Positions 1-8,810 of a stretch of 64,000 nt of DNA are shown one piece after another. Numbering within the stretch: the first letter of the stretch is position 1; each line of letters starts with the position of its first letter. This DNA is from CAZGNZ01 sp964527215 (GTDB taxonomy: Bacteria; Fidelibacterota; Marinisomatia; SCGC-AAA003-L08; JACNLC01): assembly GCA_964527215.1 (NCBI GenBank), contig CAZGNZ010000015.1:1-64000 (forward strand). Reading direction: 5' to 3'. The notes under the pieces are model-generated. The model saw only the letters and a program-made list of their open reading frames with translations. It was not told the origin of the DNA and did no database searches. The position numbers and the translations under genes are program-made.

Positions 1-385
1 TGAAAATCTTTGTGAACCCGCTTTTGCAGATTTGAACTGAGAAATGTTAGTAAGTCATATTTTTTCAATTTTCAACATAGACTCGTCCCGTCGAAAATCA
101 TACGGGACTCGAACTACAACATCTCATTCGCACCATGAAACATCCAATCTCGACAGTCTGCTCTCCGCTCAGACTGACTGAAATTGTACTGAATGCGCGG
201 TAACATATGCACCCCTCTGTCATTGCTCTGACGACTGACCACTGACAACCCAACTGCTCCCTAGCAGGTAGTGCTACTCGACAACTTAGTTCATCAACCA
301 GCTTTACCGCACCCTGCCTGCGAAACCTGATTCAACCAATCAACTATTACACCATTATACCATTTCACCATGCCCCGTGTTCACC

Positions 386-528
386 CATCCCAAACCCCCA
401 CCACTCCCGGGGAACACCAGTTACGGGCCATTCAGGATGCAGCAATCCCAATCCCGGCAGCTAACATCTGCCGGACCAAAATATGATTATTCGAGCACTC
501 ACGTGTGTTATTACTATGCATCCTGAAC
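386..528 (+). repeat. 143-bp intergenic repeat, copy 1
   Basis: It matches 671-813 over the same length with three substitutions by eye. It begins catcccaaacccccaccac and ends with tgcatcctgaac. Related but more diverged copies lie on the opposite strand at 44330-44474 and 44807-44954. Confidence 0.9.
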
Positions 529-562
529 TGGATTCCGGATGGAAACTGTTGGCAACTGGCAA

Positions 563-609
563 TCCGGGGCTGCGCCCCGGGCTGACATATTCAGTCCCTT
601 CAGGGCTGG
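563..609 (-). repeat. GC-rich palindromic element, left copy
   Basis: Read on the minus strand it has the order agccctgaaggg..., then cagcccggggcgcagccccgg, which is the same hairpin-rich element seen three times at 43993-45047. The core is a palindrome of the form CCGGGGC-GCA-GCCCCGG. It is REP-like; no RAYT transposase is nearby. Confidence 0.75.
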
Positions 610-670
610 AAGATCTGAATTTTGCAATCGATCTGTGGAACCTCAGATAGAAAATCCCACTAAGTTCATC

Positions 671-813
671 CATCCCAAACCCCCACCACTCCCGGGGAAC
701 ACCAGTTACGGGCCATTCAGGATGCAGCAATCCCAATCCCGGCAGTTAACATCTACCGGACCAAAATATGATTATTCGAGCACTCACGTGTATTATTACT
801 ATGCATCCTGAAC
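671..813 (+). repeat. 143-bp intergenic repeat, copy 2
   Basis: Near-identical direct copy of 386-528, separated from it by 142 bp that contains the GC-rich palindrome. The high identity suggests a recent duplication or active homogenisation. Confidence 0.9.
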
Positions 814-1498
814 CGTGATCCGGACGGGAATCATTGGCAATTGTTATATTTTATGTTGGAAACTGGTCATCTGGGAGTGCATTCACGGCTTATGACTGAC
901 CACTGACAAATCAACCAGTTAACCATTACACTATTTCACCATTTCACTACTCAACAACACCCTGCAGGTAACCTGACGAAACCACTCAACCAATACCATT
1001 CTGCCAAGTCCAAACGTAGTTGCAGTGAAATGAAATTCTCTGAATGCGCGATAACAATATATCCAAATCAAAACCAATAAACGACCAGAGGATCAAGTCC
1101 CCAATTACAATAAACAAAAATGAGTACATTCTCAAATGAAGGCAGGTTTGAAATGAATTTCCCCGCCCGTCAGCTGACGAGACGGGATATCATTAGTGAT
1201 ATAATCATTTTTCATTTCGCCGCCACGCCAAAAGGCGGATTTTCAACAAGCGGCGGGGAATGCACCCAGTTACACTTATCCGTCAGGAGACGGATTATAA
1301 ACCCGCCAACTGGCGGATTCAAGTAAAAAAATCCATCTTTGATCGTGGAGACGTCAGTCGGTCTCGTACCGGATAAATTTATTTTGGACAGCTGTGACGG
1401 AGGCAGGTTTCCCGGACTGAATTCCATCGGTTGAATTTGGCTTTTGACAAGCGGCAGAATGTAAATTTACCGCACAATAACATTTCAAATTATACACA

Positions 1499-2662
1499 AT
1501 GAACAATATTGCAATTAAACCGGGCACCATTCTGTTTCTCTGTACAGGGAATTCCTGCAGATCCCCAATGGCGGAAGGAATAGCCCGGGAACTGGGATGG
1601 AAGGCCGTCAGCGGCGGGATCAATCCGTCAGAATCCGTTAGCAGGTTTGCGGTGCAGGCAATGGCGGATATCAATATTGACATTTCTGAACATATTCCCC
1701 GCAGTGCGGCGGATTATCACTCTGACTCTTTTGATCTTGTGGTGACACTGGGTGACGCGGCCAAAAAGTACCGACCTGAATTCAGCGGGTCCGTGGGGGA
1801 GTTTCTGCATCATCCGATCTTTGATCCCTACGAAGTACAGGGGAGCAGCGAAAAAAAACAAAGTGCCTACAACACCGCCAGGGATGCCCTGCAGGAATGG
1901 CTGCTCACAATGACGGCTGATCGTGCAGATATTTCCTGTCTGAATGAAAGTGACTACCGACACATCGTTTTTTTCACAGGTGCCGGAATGTCCGCGGAAA
2001 GCGGAATTCCCACCTATCGCGGCTCCGGCGGTATTTGGAAGGAGTACCGATGGGAGGATTTTGCGTGTCAAAGCGCATTTGAGAATGATCCGGAGAAAGT
2101 ACTGGAATTTCACCATATTCGAAGGGATTCCATTCGGTCCTGTCAACCCAACCGGGGGCATCGGATCATTGCGGATATCGGCCGTTCGCATCCCAGAGTG
2201 ACTGTGATCACTCAGAATATCGATGGCCTGCATCAAAAAGCCGGCTTTGGGAACGTAATAGAGCTGCACGGCAGTCTGTGGCGTGTCCGCTGTGATGACT
2301 GCGGAATCACCTTGGACGATCCGGACGGTTCGCTTTTAACTGAAAGCTGCCGCTGCGGTCGTCGCTACCGGCCGGATATCGTTTGGTTTGGCGACTGTCT
2401 GAATGAAACAGTACTGAATAGTGCCGCTGCATCCGTACAGGACTGCGATCTTTTTGTAAGTGTCGGGACATCCGGTGTGGTGTGGCCGGCAGCCGGTTTT
2501 CCGGGACTGGCAGCTGCCAGCGGTGCCCGATGCATCGAAATCAATCTGGAGCCCACCGATCTGTCTCATCTCTTTCACCAGACTTTCCTCGGTCGGGCAG
2601 GTTTCCTGCTGCCGCTCCTGTTTGGCAGGTCCTTCCGTGACAGCAGACGTTCAGACGGTTAA
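1499..2662 (+). CDS. Fused low-molecular-weight phosphatase and sirtuin
   Basis: A 387-residue two-domain protein. Residues 10-140 form a low-molecular-weight tyrosine phosphatase/arsenate-reductase-like domain with the CX5R loop CTGNSCR (C15-R21) and a DPY acid motif (D109). The extra cysteines of thioredoxin-coupled ArsC are missing from the LGDAAKKYRPEF segment, so phosphatase or a related role is more likely than arsenate reduction. Residues 153-375 are a Sir2 NAD-dependent deacylase: GAGMSAESGIP (161-171), QNIDGLHQ (239-246), catalytic H257 and zinc cysteines C265, C268, C284 and C286, with the RPDIVWFGD segment of class III sirtuins. In the YxxR acyl-pocket motif the Tyr is His (H205) and R208 is kept. 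The ATG has no obvious Shine-Dalgarno. The protein is probably cytoplasmic. Confidence 0.85.
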   Translation: MNNIAIKPGTILFLCTGNSCRSPMAEGIARELGWKAVSGGINPSESVSRFAVQAMADINIDISEHIPRSAADYHSDSFDLVVTLGDAAKKYRPEFSGSVGEFLHHPIFDPYEVQGSSEKKQSAYNTARDALQEWLLTMTADRADISCLNESDYRHIVFFTGAGMSAESGIPTYRGSGGIWKEYRWEDFACQSAFENDPEKVLEFHHIRRDSIRSCQPNRGHRIIADIGRSHPRVTVITQNIDGLHQKAGFGNVIELHGSLWRVRCDDCGITLDDPDGSLLTESCRCGRRYRPDIVWFGDCLNETVLNSAAASVQDCDLFVSVGTSGVVWPAAGFPGLAAASGARCIEINLEPTDLSHLFHQTFLGRAGFLLPLLFGRSFRDSRRSDG

Positions 2663-2685
2663 TCTTTTTCAGGCAGTCTCCGATC

Positions 2686-2949
2686 ATGACACTCTTTATG
2701 TGGAAAGTTGAACCCCGCCGGAATCGCTATCGTTTCCAGACCGATGCCCGTGATATCGCCGGTAAACTTCGAAGAATTCAGGGAATGCGCAGTGTCGGAG
2801 TCGGTATGAACAGCTGCGACGAGATATTCGAAATTGAATTGCCGAATATGGAAAGCGCAAAAACCCTGTTGAGAAAAATCGGCAGCAGCAGCATTTATCG
2901 ATTCAAAGACGGCTTCAAGGCGAACGGACAGCTGAAACTAAAGCTGTGA
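2686..2949 (+). CDS. Small uncharacterised protein, 87 aa
   Basis: Not recognised. It lies 23 bases after the phosphatase-sirtuin stop on the same strand, so it is probably co-transcribed. The protein is basic, with no signal peptide, membrane segment or cysteine cluster. An early stretch of hydrophobic and charged residues (WKVEPRRNRYRFQ) and an alternating beta/alpha pattern suggest a small alpha/beta fold. The ribosome site is weak (agg 12 bases upstream). It could bind or modulate the fusion enzyme, but that rests only on position. Confidence 0.5.
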   Translation: MTLFMWKVEPRRNRYRFQTDARDIAGKLRRIQGMRSVGVGMNSCDEIFEIELPNMESAKTLLRKIGSSSIYRFKDGFKANGQLKLKL

Positions 2950-3320
2950 CTCAGTATTTTTACGTCCCGCATATCCGGGATGTTGTAAAATATGCCGGCG
3001 CCCAGACCATAAGTAACGCATCATTTCCCTGCGCTGTTCAATTCGTATATTTCAGTTAATCGGGATACATCGCTGGTCCGTTGAAATTGACCCGACGATT
3101 TCAATGAGATTCGGATTGATCCCGATACCGGCTGGATATCTTGTTTGCATATGATGAAACCTTTCATAATATCAAACCGGATTACGGTTATTTATGAATC
3201 AGGAATTGTATTTTTTTTATGAAAGTTCAAAAACTGGCTGCAGAAGGCAGTAACCATTATCATTCGAATCACCGGAACGGTGGAATTTAAACGATCATCC
3301 GTCACACAGGAGCAACCATT
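2950..3320. other. Intergenic region upstream of ABC exporter genes
   Basis: About 370 bases with no credible gene on either strand. The only thing noted is a possible sigma-70-like promoter at 3145-3172 for the following ABC transporter genes. An aggag motif 10 bases before the ATG at 3321 is a reasonable ribosome binding site. Confidence 0.5.
3145..3172 (+). promoter_or_regulatory. Candidate promoter of ABC exporter operon
   Basis: TTGCAT (3145-3150) and TAATAT (3167-3172) are separated by 16 bases, close to the sigma-70 optimum. The start of the first gene is about 150 bases downstream, so the leader would be long. Based on motif match only. Confidence 0.35.
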
Positions 3321-4091
3321 ATGATACAGCTGTCCGGCGTCACCAAGATTTTTACACTGAATAAAAAGCAGCGGCGGGATATGGGAAAGGACTTTTCAGG
3401 TCATGAAATCGTGGCAGTTGACAAGGTTGACCTCTCCTGTCAGCCCGGCAGGATTTTCGGTCTGATCGGACCCAACGGTGCCGGGAAAACCACCACACTG
3501 CGCCTGATTGCCACCATGCTCAAACCCACTTCAGGGAAAATTATTATCAATCATCTGAATGCTGACGATCAGGCTCAGGAAATCCGGCAGAGACTCGGGT
3601 TTCTGACCGGCAACACAGGATTATACGATCGACTGACAGCAGAAGAAATGGTAAAGTACTATGCCGATCTGTACGGCATGGATTCCAACCAGTACGACAC
3701 CCGCCGCGGCGAGCTGTTCAAGCTGCTTGATATGGAGGAATTCGCCGGCCGCCGCATCGCCAAACTCAGCACCGGCATGAAACAGAAAGTCTCCATCGCC
3801 AGAACCATTATCCACAATCCGGATGTCGTGGTGTTTGATGAACCCACTTCCGGGCTGGATGTCATGACCTCCCGGGCCATCATCACGTTGATCCGAAATT
3901 GCCGCGACCAGGGAAAAACAGTCATCTTTTCCTCACACCGCATGGGTGAAATTCACAGCCTCTGCGACGATCTGGCCATCATCCACAAGGGACGTATTTA
4001 TTTTTCAGGAACGTATGAAGACTTCCGGGCTCAGATGCAGGCTGACAATCTGGAAGATGAATTTATCCGCTTAACAGGAGTATCCGCATGA
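3321..4091 (+). CDS. ABC transporter ATP-binding protein (NatA-like)
   Basis: A 256-residue ATPase of the ABC-2/NatA class. The Walker A motif is GPNGAGKTT (around residues 50-58), the signature is LSTGMKQK and the Walker B is VVVFDEPTSGLD. The switch His lies in IFSSHRMGE. A short N-terminal insertion (KKQRRDMGKDFSGHE) before the Walker A is common in NatA/YhaQ proteins. Its stop overlaps the start of the permease gene by four bases (ATGA), indicating translational coupling. It should energise export through the next gene product; the substrate is unknown (Na+, drug or peptide are all possible). Confidence 0.88.
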   Translation: MIQLSGVTKIFTLNKKQRRDMGKDFSGHEIVAVDKVDLSCQPGRIFGLIGPNGAGKTTTLRLIATMLKPTSGKIIINHLNADDQAQEIRQRLGFLTGNTGLYDRLTAEEMVKYYADLYGMDSNQYDTRRGELFKLLDMEEFAGRRIAKLSTGMKQKVSIARTIIHNPDVVVFDEPTSGLDVMTSRAIITLIRNCRDQGKTVIFSSHRMGEIHSLCDDLAIIHKGRIYFSGTYEDFRAQMQADNLEDEFIRLTGVSA

Positions 4092-5281
4092 ACCGGGCAT
4101 TGATTATTTTTCAGAAAGAACTGAAAGACATGCTGCGCGACCGGCGCACTGTATTCTTCATGATTGTTTTCCCGCTCCTGTTCCTGCCGCTCGTTATCGG
4201 CGGATTCCCATATCTGGTGGGAAATATATCAGAAAAGAAAATGACCGAAGAGCTCACCATTGCAGTCGTAGGTGCTGAACATGCCCCTGACCTGACCGCT
4301 CTGTTTGCGGAAACCGGCGGACTCCAGCTGAGGTTCGACCTGCCGGAATCAGTCATTGAGGATTCCATTCGAAGCGAGGCCATTAACGCGGCCATGGTAT
4401 TTCACACCGGTTTTCAGGAGAAACTGGATGCTCTGGAAAATGCGGATGTGGATCTGTATTACCGGTCTTCCCAGGATATGGACGCAGCAAACAAACGGCT
4501 GAGCTCGGTTCTTGACAAGTACAGCAGTACAATCCGAAAATTGAGGTATGAAAAACTGAATATTGAATCCTCCATTTTTGAACCGCTGAACATCAGCCAT
4601 TTCAACATCGCCTCAGAACAGGAAATGATTGGAAAAATGGCCGGTGGCTGGCTGCCGTACATCTTCATTCTTTACTGCTTCATGGGTGCTGTGTACCCGG
4701 CACTGGATCTGGGAGCCGGAGAAAAGGAACGGCGGACACTGGAAACCATCCTTGTTTCCCCTGCCACGCGACTCGAAATACTTTTTGGAAAATTTGGCGT
4801 CATCGCCTTTTTTTCGCTGATGTCTGCCGTTATGGGCGTCCTCGGCATGCTGATCGGACTGAAATTCAGTAATGAAATGCCCCCGGAGCTGATATCGGTT
4901 CTTACCAGCATTCTCAGTCTTCAGAATATTCTGATCATCATTTCGCTGATACTGCCGGTGTCCATATTCTTTGCAGCGCTGCTGCTGGGACTGTCAGTCT
5001 ATGCCAGAACCTACAAGGAGGCGCAGAGCATTGTAACCCCGCTGAACATTCTGGTTATTTTTCCGGCCCTGATTGGTATGGTACCGGGAATTGAACTGGA
5101 TCCAGTGACAGCGTTTATCCCTGTGCTGAATATCTCGCTGGTCACAAAAGACATTCTGGCAGGTACAATATCCATGGGGCTTCTGATCGAGGTATATGCC
5201 AGCCTTATTTTCTTTGCACTGCTAACCATTTTCTGGGCGCGGATCTGGTTTGAAAAAGAACAGGTGATTTTCAGGGGATAA
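4088..5281 (+). CDS. ABC-2 type permease (NatB-like)
   Basis: A 397-residue integral membrane protein. One N-terminal segment (about residues 22-44) is followed by a long extracytoplasmic region of about 140 residues, then a cluster of five or six hydrophobic segments from about residue 190 to the end. The phrase GAGEKERRTLETILVSPATR is the hallmark of NatB/ABC2_membrane permeases. It overlaps its ATPase gene by four bases and so forms the transport pair with it. The following intergenic gap is 97 bases. Confidence 0.88.
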   Translation: MNRALIIFQKELKDMLRDRRTVFFMIVFPLLFLPLVIGGFPYLVGNISEKKMTEELTIAVVGAEHAPDLTALFAETGGLQLRFDLPESVIEDSIRSEAINAAMVFHTGFQEKLDALENADVDLYYRSSQDMDAANKRLSSVLDKYSSTIRKLRYEKLNIESSIFEPLNISHFNIASEQEMIGKMAGGWLPYIFILYCFMGAVYPALDLGAGEKERRTLETILVSPATRLEILFGKFGVIAFFSLMSAVMGVLGMLIGLKFSNEMPPELISVLTSILSLQNILIIISLILPVSIFFAALLLGLSVYARTYKEAQSIVTPLNILVIFPALIGMVPGIELDPVTAFIPVLNISLVTKDILAGTISMGLLIEVYASLIFFALLTIFWARIWFEKEQVIFRG

Positions 5282-5378
5282 TCCGCCTTCGCGGTGCCGC
5301 TGCGGAAAGTCACTCGGCCATCATTCGGGAAATTGACCGGATCGGCTGTCCAATGTAACAAGTGACAGGAACGAGTAC

Positions 5379-7742
5379 ATGATTACTTCCTTATTAAAAT
5401 GGTTGTTTGTTCAATCCAACAGAAGCGTTCTGCGTCAGCGAAATTTCGACGGTAATCTGACAATGGACATTCTGGACCGTCCAGTCTCAGTTTACCGGGA
5501 TCACTGGCATATCCCCCATATTTTCGCCGCCGGTCGGGCAGACCTGTTCAGGGCCCAGGGGTTTGTTCATGCCCAGGATCGGCTTTGGCAGATGGAAATG
5601 AACCGAAGACTCGGAAAAGGTGAACTGGCAGAAGCTTTTGGAGAAGTGGCGCTGGACACAGACCGTCTGACCCGAACCCTGGGATTTTCCTGTCTGGCTC
5701 AAAAAGACTGGAAGCTGCTGGATGATGAGTATCAGTCCTGCCTGGTCGCCTATGCCGAGGGAGTGAATGCCTTTATTCGGCAGAAGCGTTTTCCCGTTGA
5801 ATTTAAACTGACCCGTATCAAACCACGCTTATGGGAACCTCTGGACAGTCTTATATGGGGCCGAGTGATGGCCTGGACACTGTCTCACGGCTGGATGGGA
5901 GCGCTGACACGGGCGGATATCGTGGCCAGGGTAGGAACGGATATCGCGTCCGAGCTGAATATATTTTATCCGGATAAACATCCCGTTGAACTTCCGGACG
6001 GATTGGAATTCAACAGCATTTCGGCAGAAGGCATGCTCCAGGCCGTCACCGGGCCTTTCCTTGGCAAGGACCTGGAAGGGGGAGGCCGGGGTTCCAACGC
6101 CTGGGCGGTGGCCGGGCAGCGTACCGCCAGCGGATCCCCCCTGCTTTGCAATGATACGCATTTGGTCCTGAATCAGCCTTCAACATACTATATTGTCCAT
6201 CTCAAGGCCGGAAAACGCCTTCATGTTGCAGGGATATCCCTTCCCGGCATCCCGGGGGTCATTATTGGTCATAATGATCATATAGCCTGGGGAATTACTC
6301 TTTCCTACATCGACTGTGAAGATATCTTTATTGAGAAATCCGATCCTGAGCATCCTGACCATTATAAATACAATTTCGAAAGCAGACCATACAAGGTGCG
6401 AAAAGAAACCATCAAGGTTAAGGATCAGGATGATCACATCGAGTCGGTATATTCCACCATCCACGGACCGCTTCTCAACCGTACAATTGCCGATTGTGAA
6501 CAGCCGCTAGCACTGGCCTCGATGGCATTGCAGCCCAACATGATGATCAAGGGATTTCTGGATGTCTGCCGGGCAGCGGACTGGAATGAATTTCTGGATG
6601 CACTGCGCTGTATCGATGCTCCCCATCTCAATTTCGTATATGCTGACACTCAGGGAAATACGGGACTGGCAGTCTCCGGCCGGGTTCCCGTTCGCAGCAA
6701 GGGCAACGGCCAGCTCCCCGTAATCGGGTGGACCGGCGAGTACGACTGGGTTGATGAAATTCCGTTTGAAGAAATGCCCTATTTACTGAATCCCGAATCT
6801 GGACTGATTGTCTCCGCCAACAATAAAATCATCGGGGATGATTATCCGCATTTTCTGGGAAACTCCTTCGCAAACGGCTACAGAGCCCGGCGCATTCTTG
6901 AGATGCTCACCTCATCAGACTCCATATCAATGGACGAGTGCGCCCGAATCCAGATGGATCAGCTGTCCATTCCCGGTCGCGAACTGGTTGCCGGCCTCAT
7001 TCGAGGACTGCGTACCGCGCGTCCGAAAGCAAAAAAAGTCATCGATATCCTAATGAAATGGGATGGAATTCTGGATGCGCACAGTGCCGGAGGTGCCGCT
7101 TACCAGGTACTGGTTTATACCATGATACGCAAACTGGTGGAACCTCAGCTCGGTAAAGAACTGACCGACCGGTACATGGGCAGCGGTGAACATCCCGTGC
7201 TCGTCCCCACCAATGAATGCCTTGGACATGCCCTGCCCGGATTTCTCCAGATTATTCAAAACAGGGATTCAAAATGGCTGACAAACGAAAAGGAAATCAT
7301 TGATCTGGTGGATGCGTCCCTGGTGGATACATGCAAGTGGCTGGAAACCCATCTGGGATTTGAAACATCTGATTGGGAATGGGGTCGCCTTCATCAGCTC
7401 ACTTTTCATCACAGCCTTTCTTCCCGAAAACCGCTGGGCGCCGTCTTCAACGTGGGACCGATTCCGGTCGGCGGAGACACGGATACTGTTTTCCAGGCGG
7501 CGTATATTCCATCAGCCCCCTTTCACCCAACTGCCTGGAGTCCGGCACACCGCATGATGATTGATACCGGCAACTGGAACAAAACCCGCATCATCACCGC
7601 ACCGGGGCAAAGCGGAGTTCTGGGCAGCCGCCATTACGACGACCTCCTCTCAAGCTGGCTGAAAGGCAATTCGGTGAATCTGTACTGGGATGAATCCGAA
7701 ATCCGCCGCCGATCCTCCGGACTTCTGAAACTGGAACCCTGA
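5379..7742 (+). CDS. Penicillin acylase family Ntn hydrolase
   Basis: A 787-residue member of the penicillin amidase (S45) family, which self-cleaves into two chains and hydrolyses amide bonds such as those of acyl-homoserine lactones, beta-lactams or N-acyl amino acids. The new N-terminal nucleophile would be Ser239 in GRGSNAWAVAG, after a GGG-rich linker. NDTHL (258-262), the VSANNKI segment with the oxyanion Asn, and the C-terminal APGQSG motif all fit the family. There is no clear cleavable signal peptide, only a short hydrophobic stretch at residues 4-11, so export is uncertain, whereas many relatives are periplasmic. Substrate cannot be read from sequence. Confidence 0.88.
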   Translation: MITSLLKWLFVQSNRSVLRQRNFDGNLTMDILDRPVSVYRDHWHIPHIFAAGRADLFRAQGFVHAQDRLWQMEMNRRLGKGELAEAFGEVALDTDRLTRTLGFSCLAQKDWKLLDDEYQSCLVAYAEGVNAFIRQKRFPVEFKLTRIKPRLWEPLDSLIWGRVMAWTLSHGWMGALTRADIVARVGTDIASELNIFYPDKHPVELPDGLEFNSISAEGMLQAVTGPFLGKDLEGGGRGSNAWAVAGQRTASGSPLLCNDTHLVLNQPSTYYIVHLKAGKRLHVAGISLPGIPGVIIGHNDHIAWGITLSYIDCEDIFIEKSDPEHPDHYKYNFESRPYKVRKETIKVKDQDDHIESVYSTIHGPLLNRTIADCEQPLALASMALQPNMMIKGFLDVCRAADWNEFLDALRCIDAPHLNFVYADTQGNTGLAVSGRVPVRSKGNGQLPVIGWTGEYDWVDEIPFEEMPYLLNPESGLIVSANNKIIGDDYPHFLGNSFANGYRARRILEMLTSSDSISMDECARIQMDQLSIPGRELVAGLIRGLRTARPKAKKVIDILMKWDGILDAHSAGGAAYQVLVYTMIRKLVEPQLGKELTDRYMGSGEHPVLVPTNECLGHALPGFLQIIQNRDSKWLTNEKEIIDLVDASLVDTCKWLETHLGFETSDWEWGRLHQLTFHHSLSSRKPLGAVFNVGPIPVGGDTDTVFQAAYIPSAPFHPTAWSPAHRMMIDTGNWNKTRIITAPGQSGVLGSRHYDDLLSSWLKGNSVNLYWDESEIRRRSSGLLKLEP

Positions 7743-8154
7743 GCCGGTCCTGCAGGACCGGTTGACACATTGCCGTCTGACCGGCAATTAATCGGCACAC
7801 ATGAATGAAAATCCCTGACACAGGCGACGGGGAACTCCCCCTTTTCCACTTGTCCCTTGGCCGGCGGATTAAACTGCGTACTGCTCCCGACCGAAAGCTG
7901 ACAATTTGCTGAAACCCGACTGACAGCTGCCGATTCGTTTGGCTTCAGGCCTGGTTTCTCCGGCACAATGAATTTTTATATCACCTGTTGACCCGAATAC
8001 AGCCCTTTGATCGATTCCGCATTCGAATAAGCAAATGGATAAAGGCAGCTCAAAACTCTGCAATCATACCGCTTTTAATGAATTTGGAAATCGTTATAAC
8101 TTTTTGGTTGATTTTCACACTGATGATACGTTAATGAAATGTCAGGAGTATGTT
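7743..8154. other. Intergenic region with two hairpins
   Basis: About 410 bases without a gene other than the doubtful in-frame extension of the adenosyltransferase. The first 50 bases hold two perfect inverted repeats. No cobalamin riboswitch box (GCCACTG-like) was found although a B12-related gene follows. Confidence 0.5.
7744..7788 (+). terminator. Twin hairpins after penicillin acylase gene
   Basis: CCGGTCCTGCAGGACCGG (7744-7761) is a perfect 18-base palindrome directly after the stop codon. A second stem, ATTGCCG with CGGCAAT (7769-7788, 6-base loop), follows eight bases later. No T-run follows, so this is a possible transcript-end or mRNA-stabilising structure rather than a textbook intrinsic terminator. 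Confidence 0.4.
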
Positions 8155-8781
8155 TTGAGTTCTGAAATCAGGTTTAAAGAACCCAACCTTACAATCAACA
8201 AAGTATATACGCGCACCGGAGACACGGGCCAAACCCGTCTGGTGGGGGGACAAATGCTTCCGAAGGATGATCTTCGAATCTCCGCATACGGCGTCGTTGA
8301 TGAACTCAACGCCGTCGTCGGGCTGGCACGGGCTGAACTGGAGCGATTCCTGGACGACTATCCAGTACTGCAGATACTGGAAGAAATACTCCTGCGGGTC
8401 CAGCATGAACTGTTTAATCTGGGCTCTCAGCTGGCCACACTGCCGGAAGACATGAATCCTCAGATGCCCCGTATCACACGTTCGGAAATTTTCCAGCTGG
8501 AACAGGAAATTGATGACATGAACGAGAATCTGCCCACCCTGAAATCGTTCGTACTTCCCGGCGGCAGCGAATTGAACGCACGGCTGCATCTGGCAAGGAC
8601 GATCTGCCGCAGAGCTGAACGCAAGGTTGTCACCCTGGCACAAACTGACGGAATCGATCATAAATCCCTGATGTATCTTAACCGGCTGTCGGATGCGTTA
8701 TTTGTCTGGAGCCGTTGGGCCATGAATGTCATGCAGCTGCCTGAAGTGCTCTGGCAGCCCAATCAAAACACTCGAACCTGA
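8155..8781 (+). CDS. Cob(I)alamin adenosyltransferase, PduO type
   Basis: Transfers the adenosyl group of ATP to reduced corrinoid, giving adenosylcobalamin for B12-dependent mutases. The N-terminal motif KVYTRTGDTGQTRLVGG, the VDELNA segment and the C-terminal LARTICRRAER and LNRLSDALFVWSRW segments are family hallmarks. The frame is open from an ATG at 8035, but that adds about 40 residues unlike the family. A TTG at 8155 has AGGAG six bases upstream and gives 208 residues, close to the usual length, so it is preferred. The product is soluble. No B12 biosynthesis genes are adjacent. Confidence 0.88.
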   Translation: MSSEIRFKEPNLTINKVYTRTGDTGQTRLVGGQMLPKDDLRISAYGVVDELNAVVGLARAELERFLDDYPVLQILEEILLRVQHELFNLGSQLATLPEDMNPQMPRITRSEIFQLEQEIDDMNENLPTLKSFVLPGGSELNARLHLARTICRRAERKVVTLAQTDGIDHKSLMYLNRLSDALFVWSRWAMNVMQLPEVLWQPNQNTRT

Positions 8782-8810
8782 CCATCATAAATGATTTAAG
8801 GACTTCACCC

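Larger units (their letters stand above)
1..1498. other. Non-coding repeat mosaic at left edge
   Basis: No reading frame here looks like a real protein; the short open frames fall on repeated DNA. The stretch contains two 143-bp direct copies of one repeat (386-528 and 671-813), a GC-rich palindromic element (563-609), and AT-rich phrases built from short words such as caaccaatcaac and accatttcacc. The same ingredients recur in the other mosaic at 43696-45210. From about 1090 to 1498 there is unique sequence with no recognised gene, RNA or promoter. Confidence 0.7.

Noticed and set aside
539..811. Open frame of 90 residues on the plus strand
   Set aside because: It runs through the repeated DNA and the palindrome; the translation is repeat-derived, has no family features, and the same DNA recurs elsewhere in other frames.
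1628..2269. 213-residue frame antisense to the phosphatase-sirtuin gene
   Set aside because: It is a shadow of a strongly supported coding region and shows no domain features.
7743..8154. Cobalamin riboswitch before the adenosyltransferase gene
   Set aside because: No B12-box-like conserved core was found and the visible hairpins are short simple palindromes directly after the upstream gene.
8035..8154. N-terminal extension of the corrinoid adenosyltransferase from the ATG at 8035
   Set aside because: The added residues are unlike the family, and the TTG at 8155 has a well-placed AGGAG.
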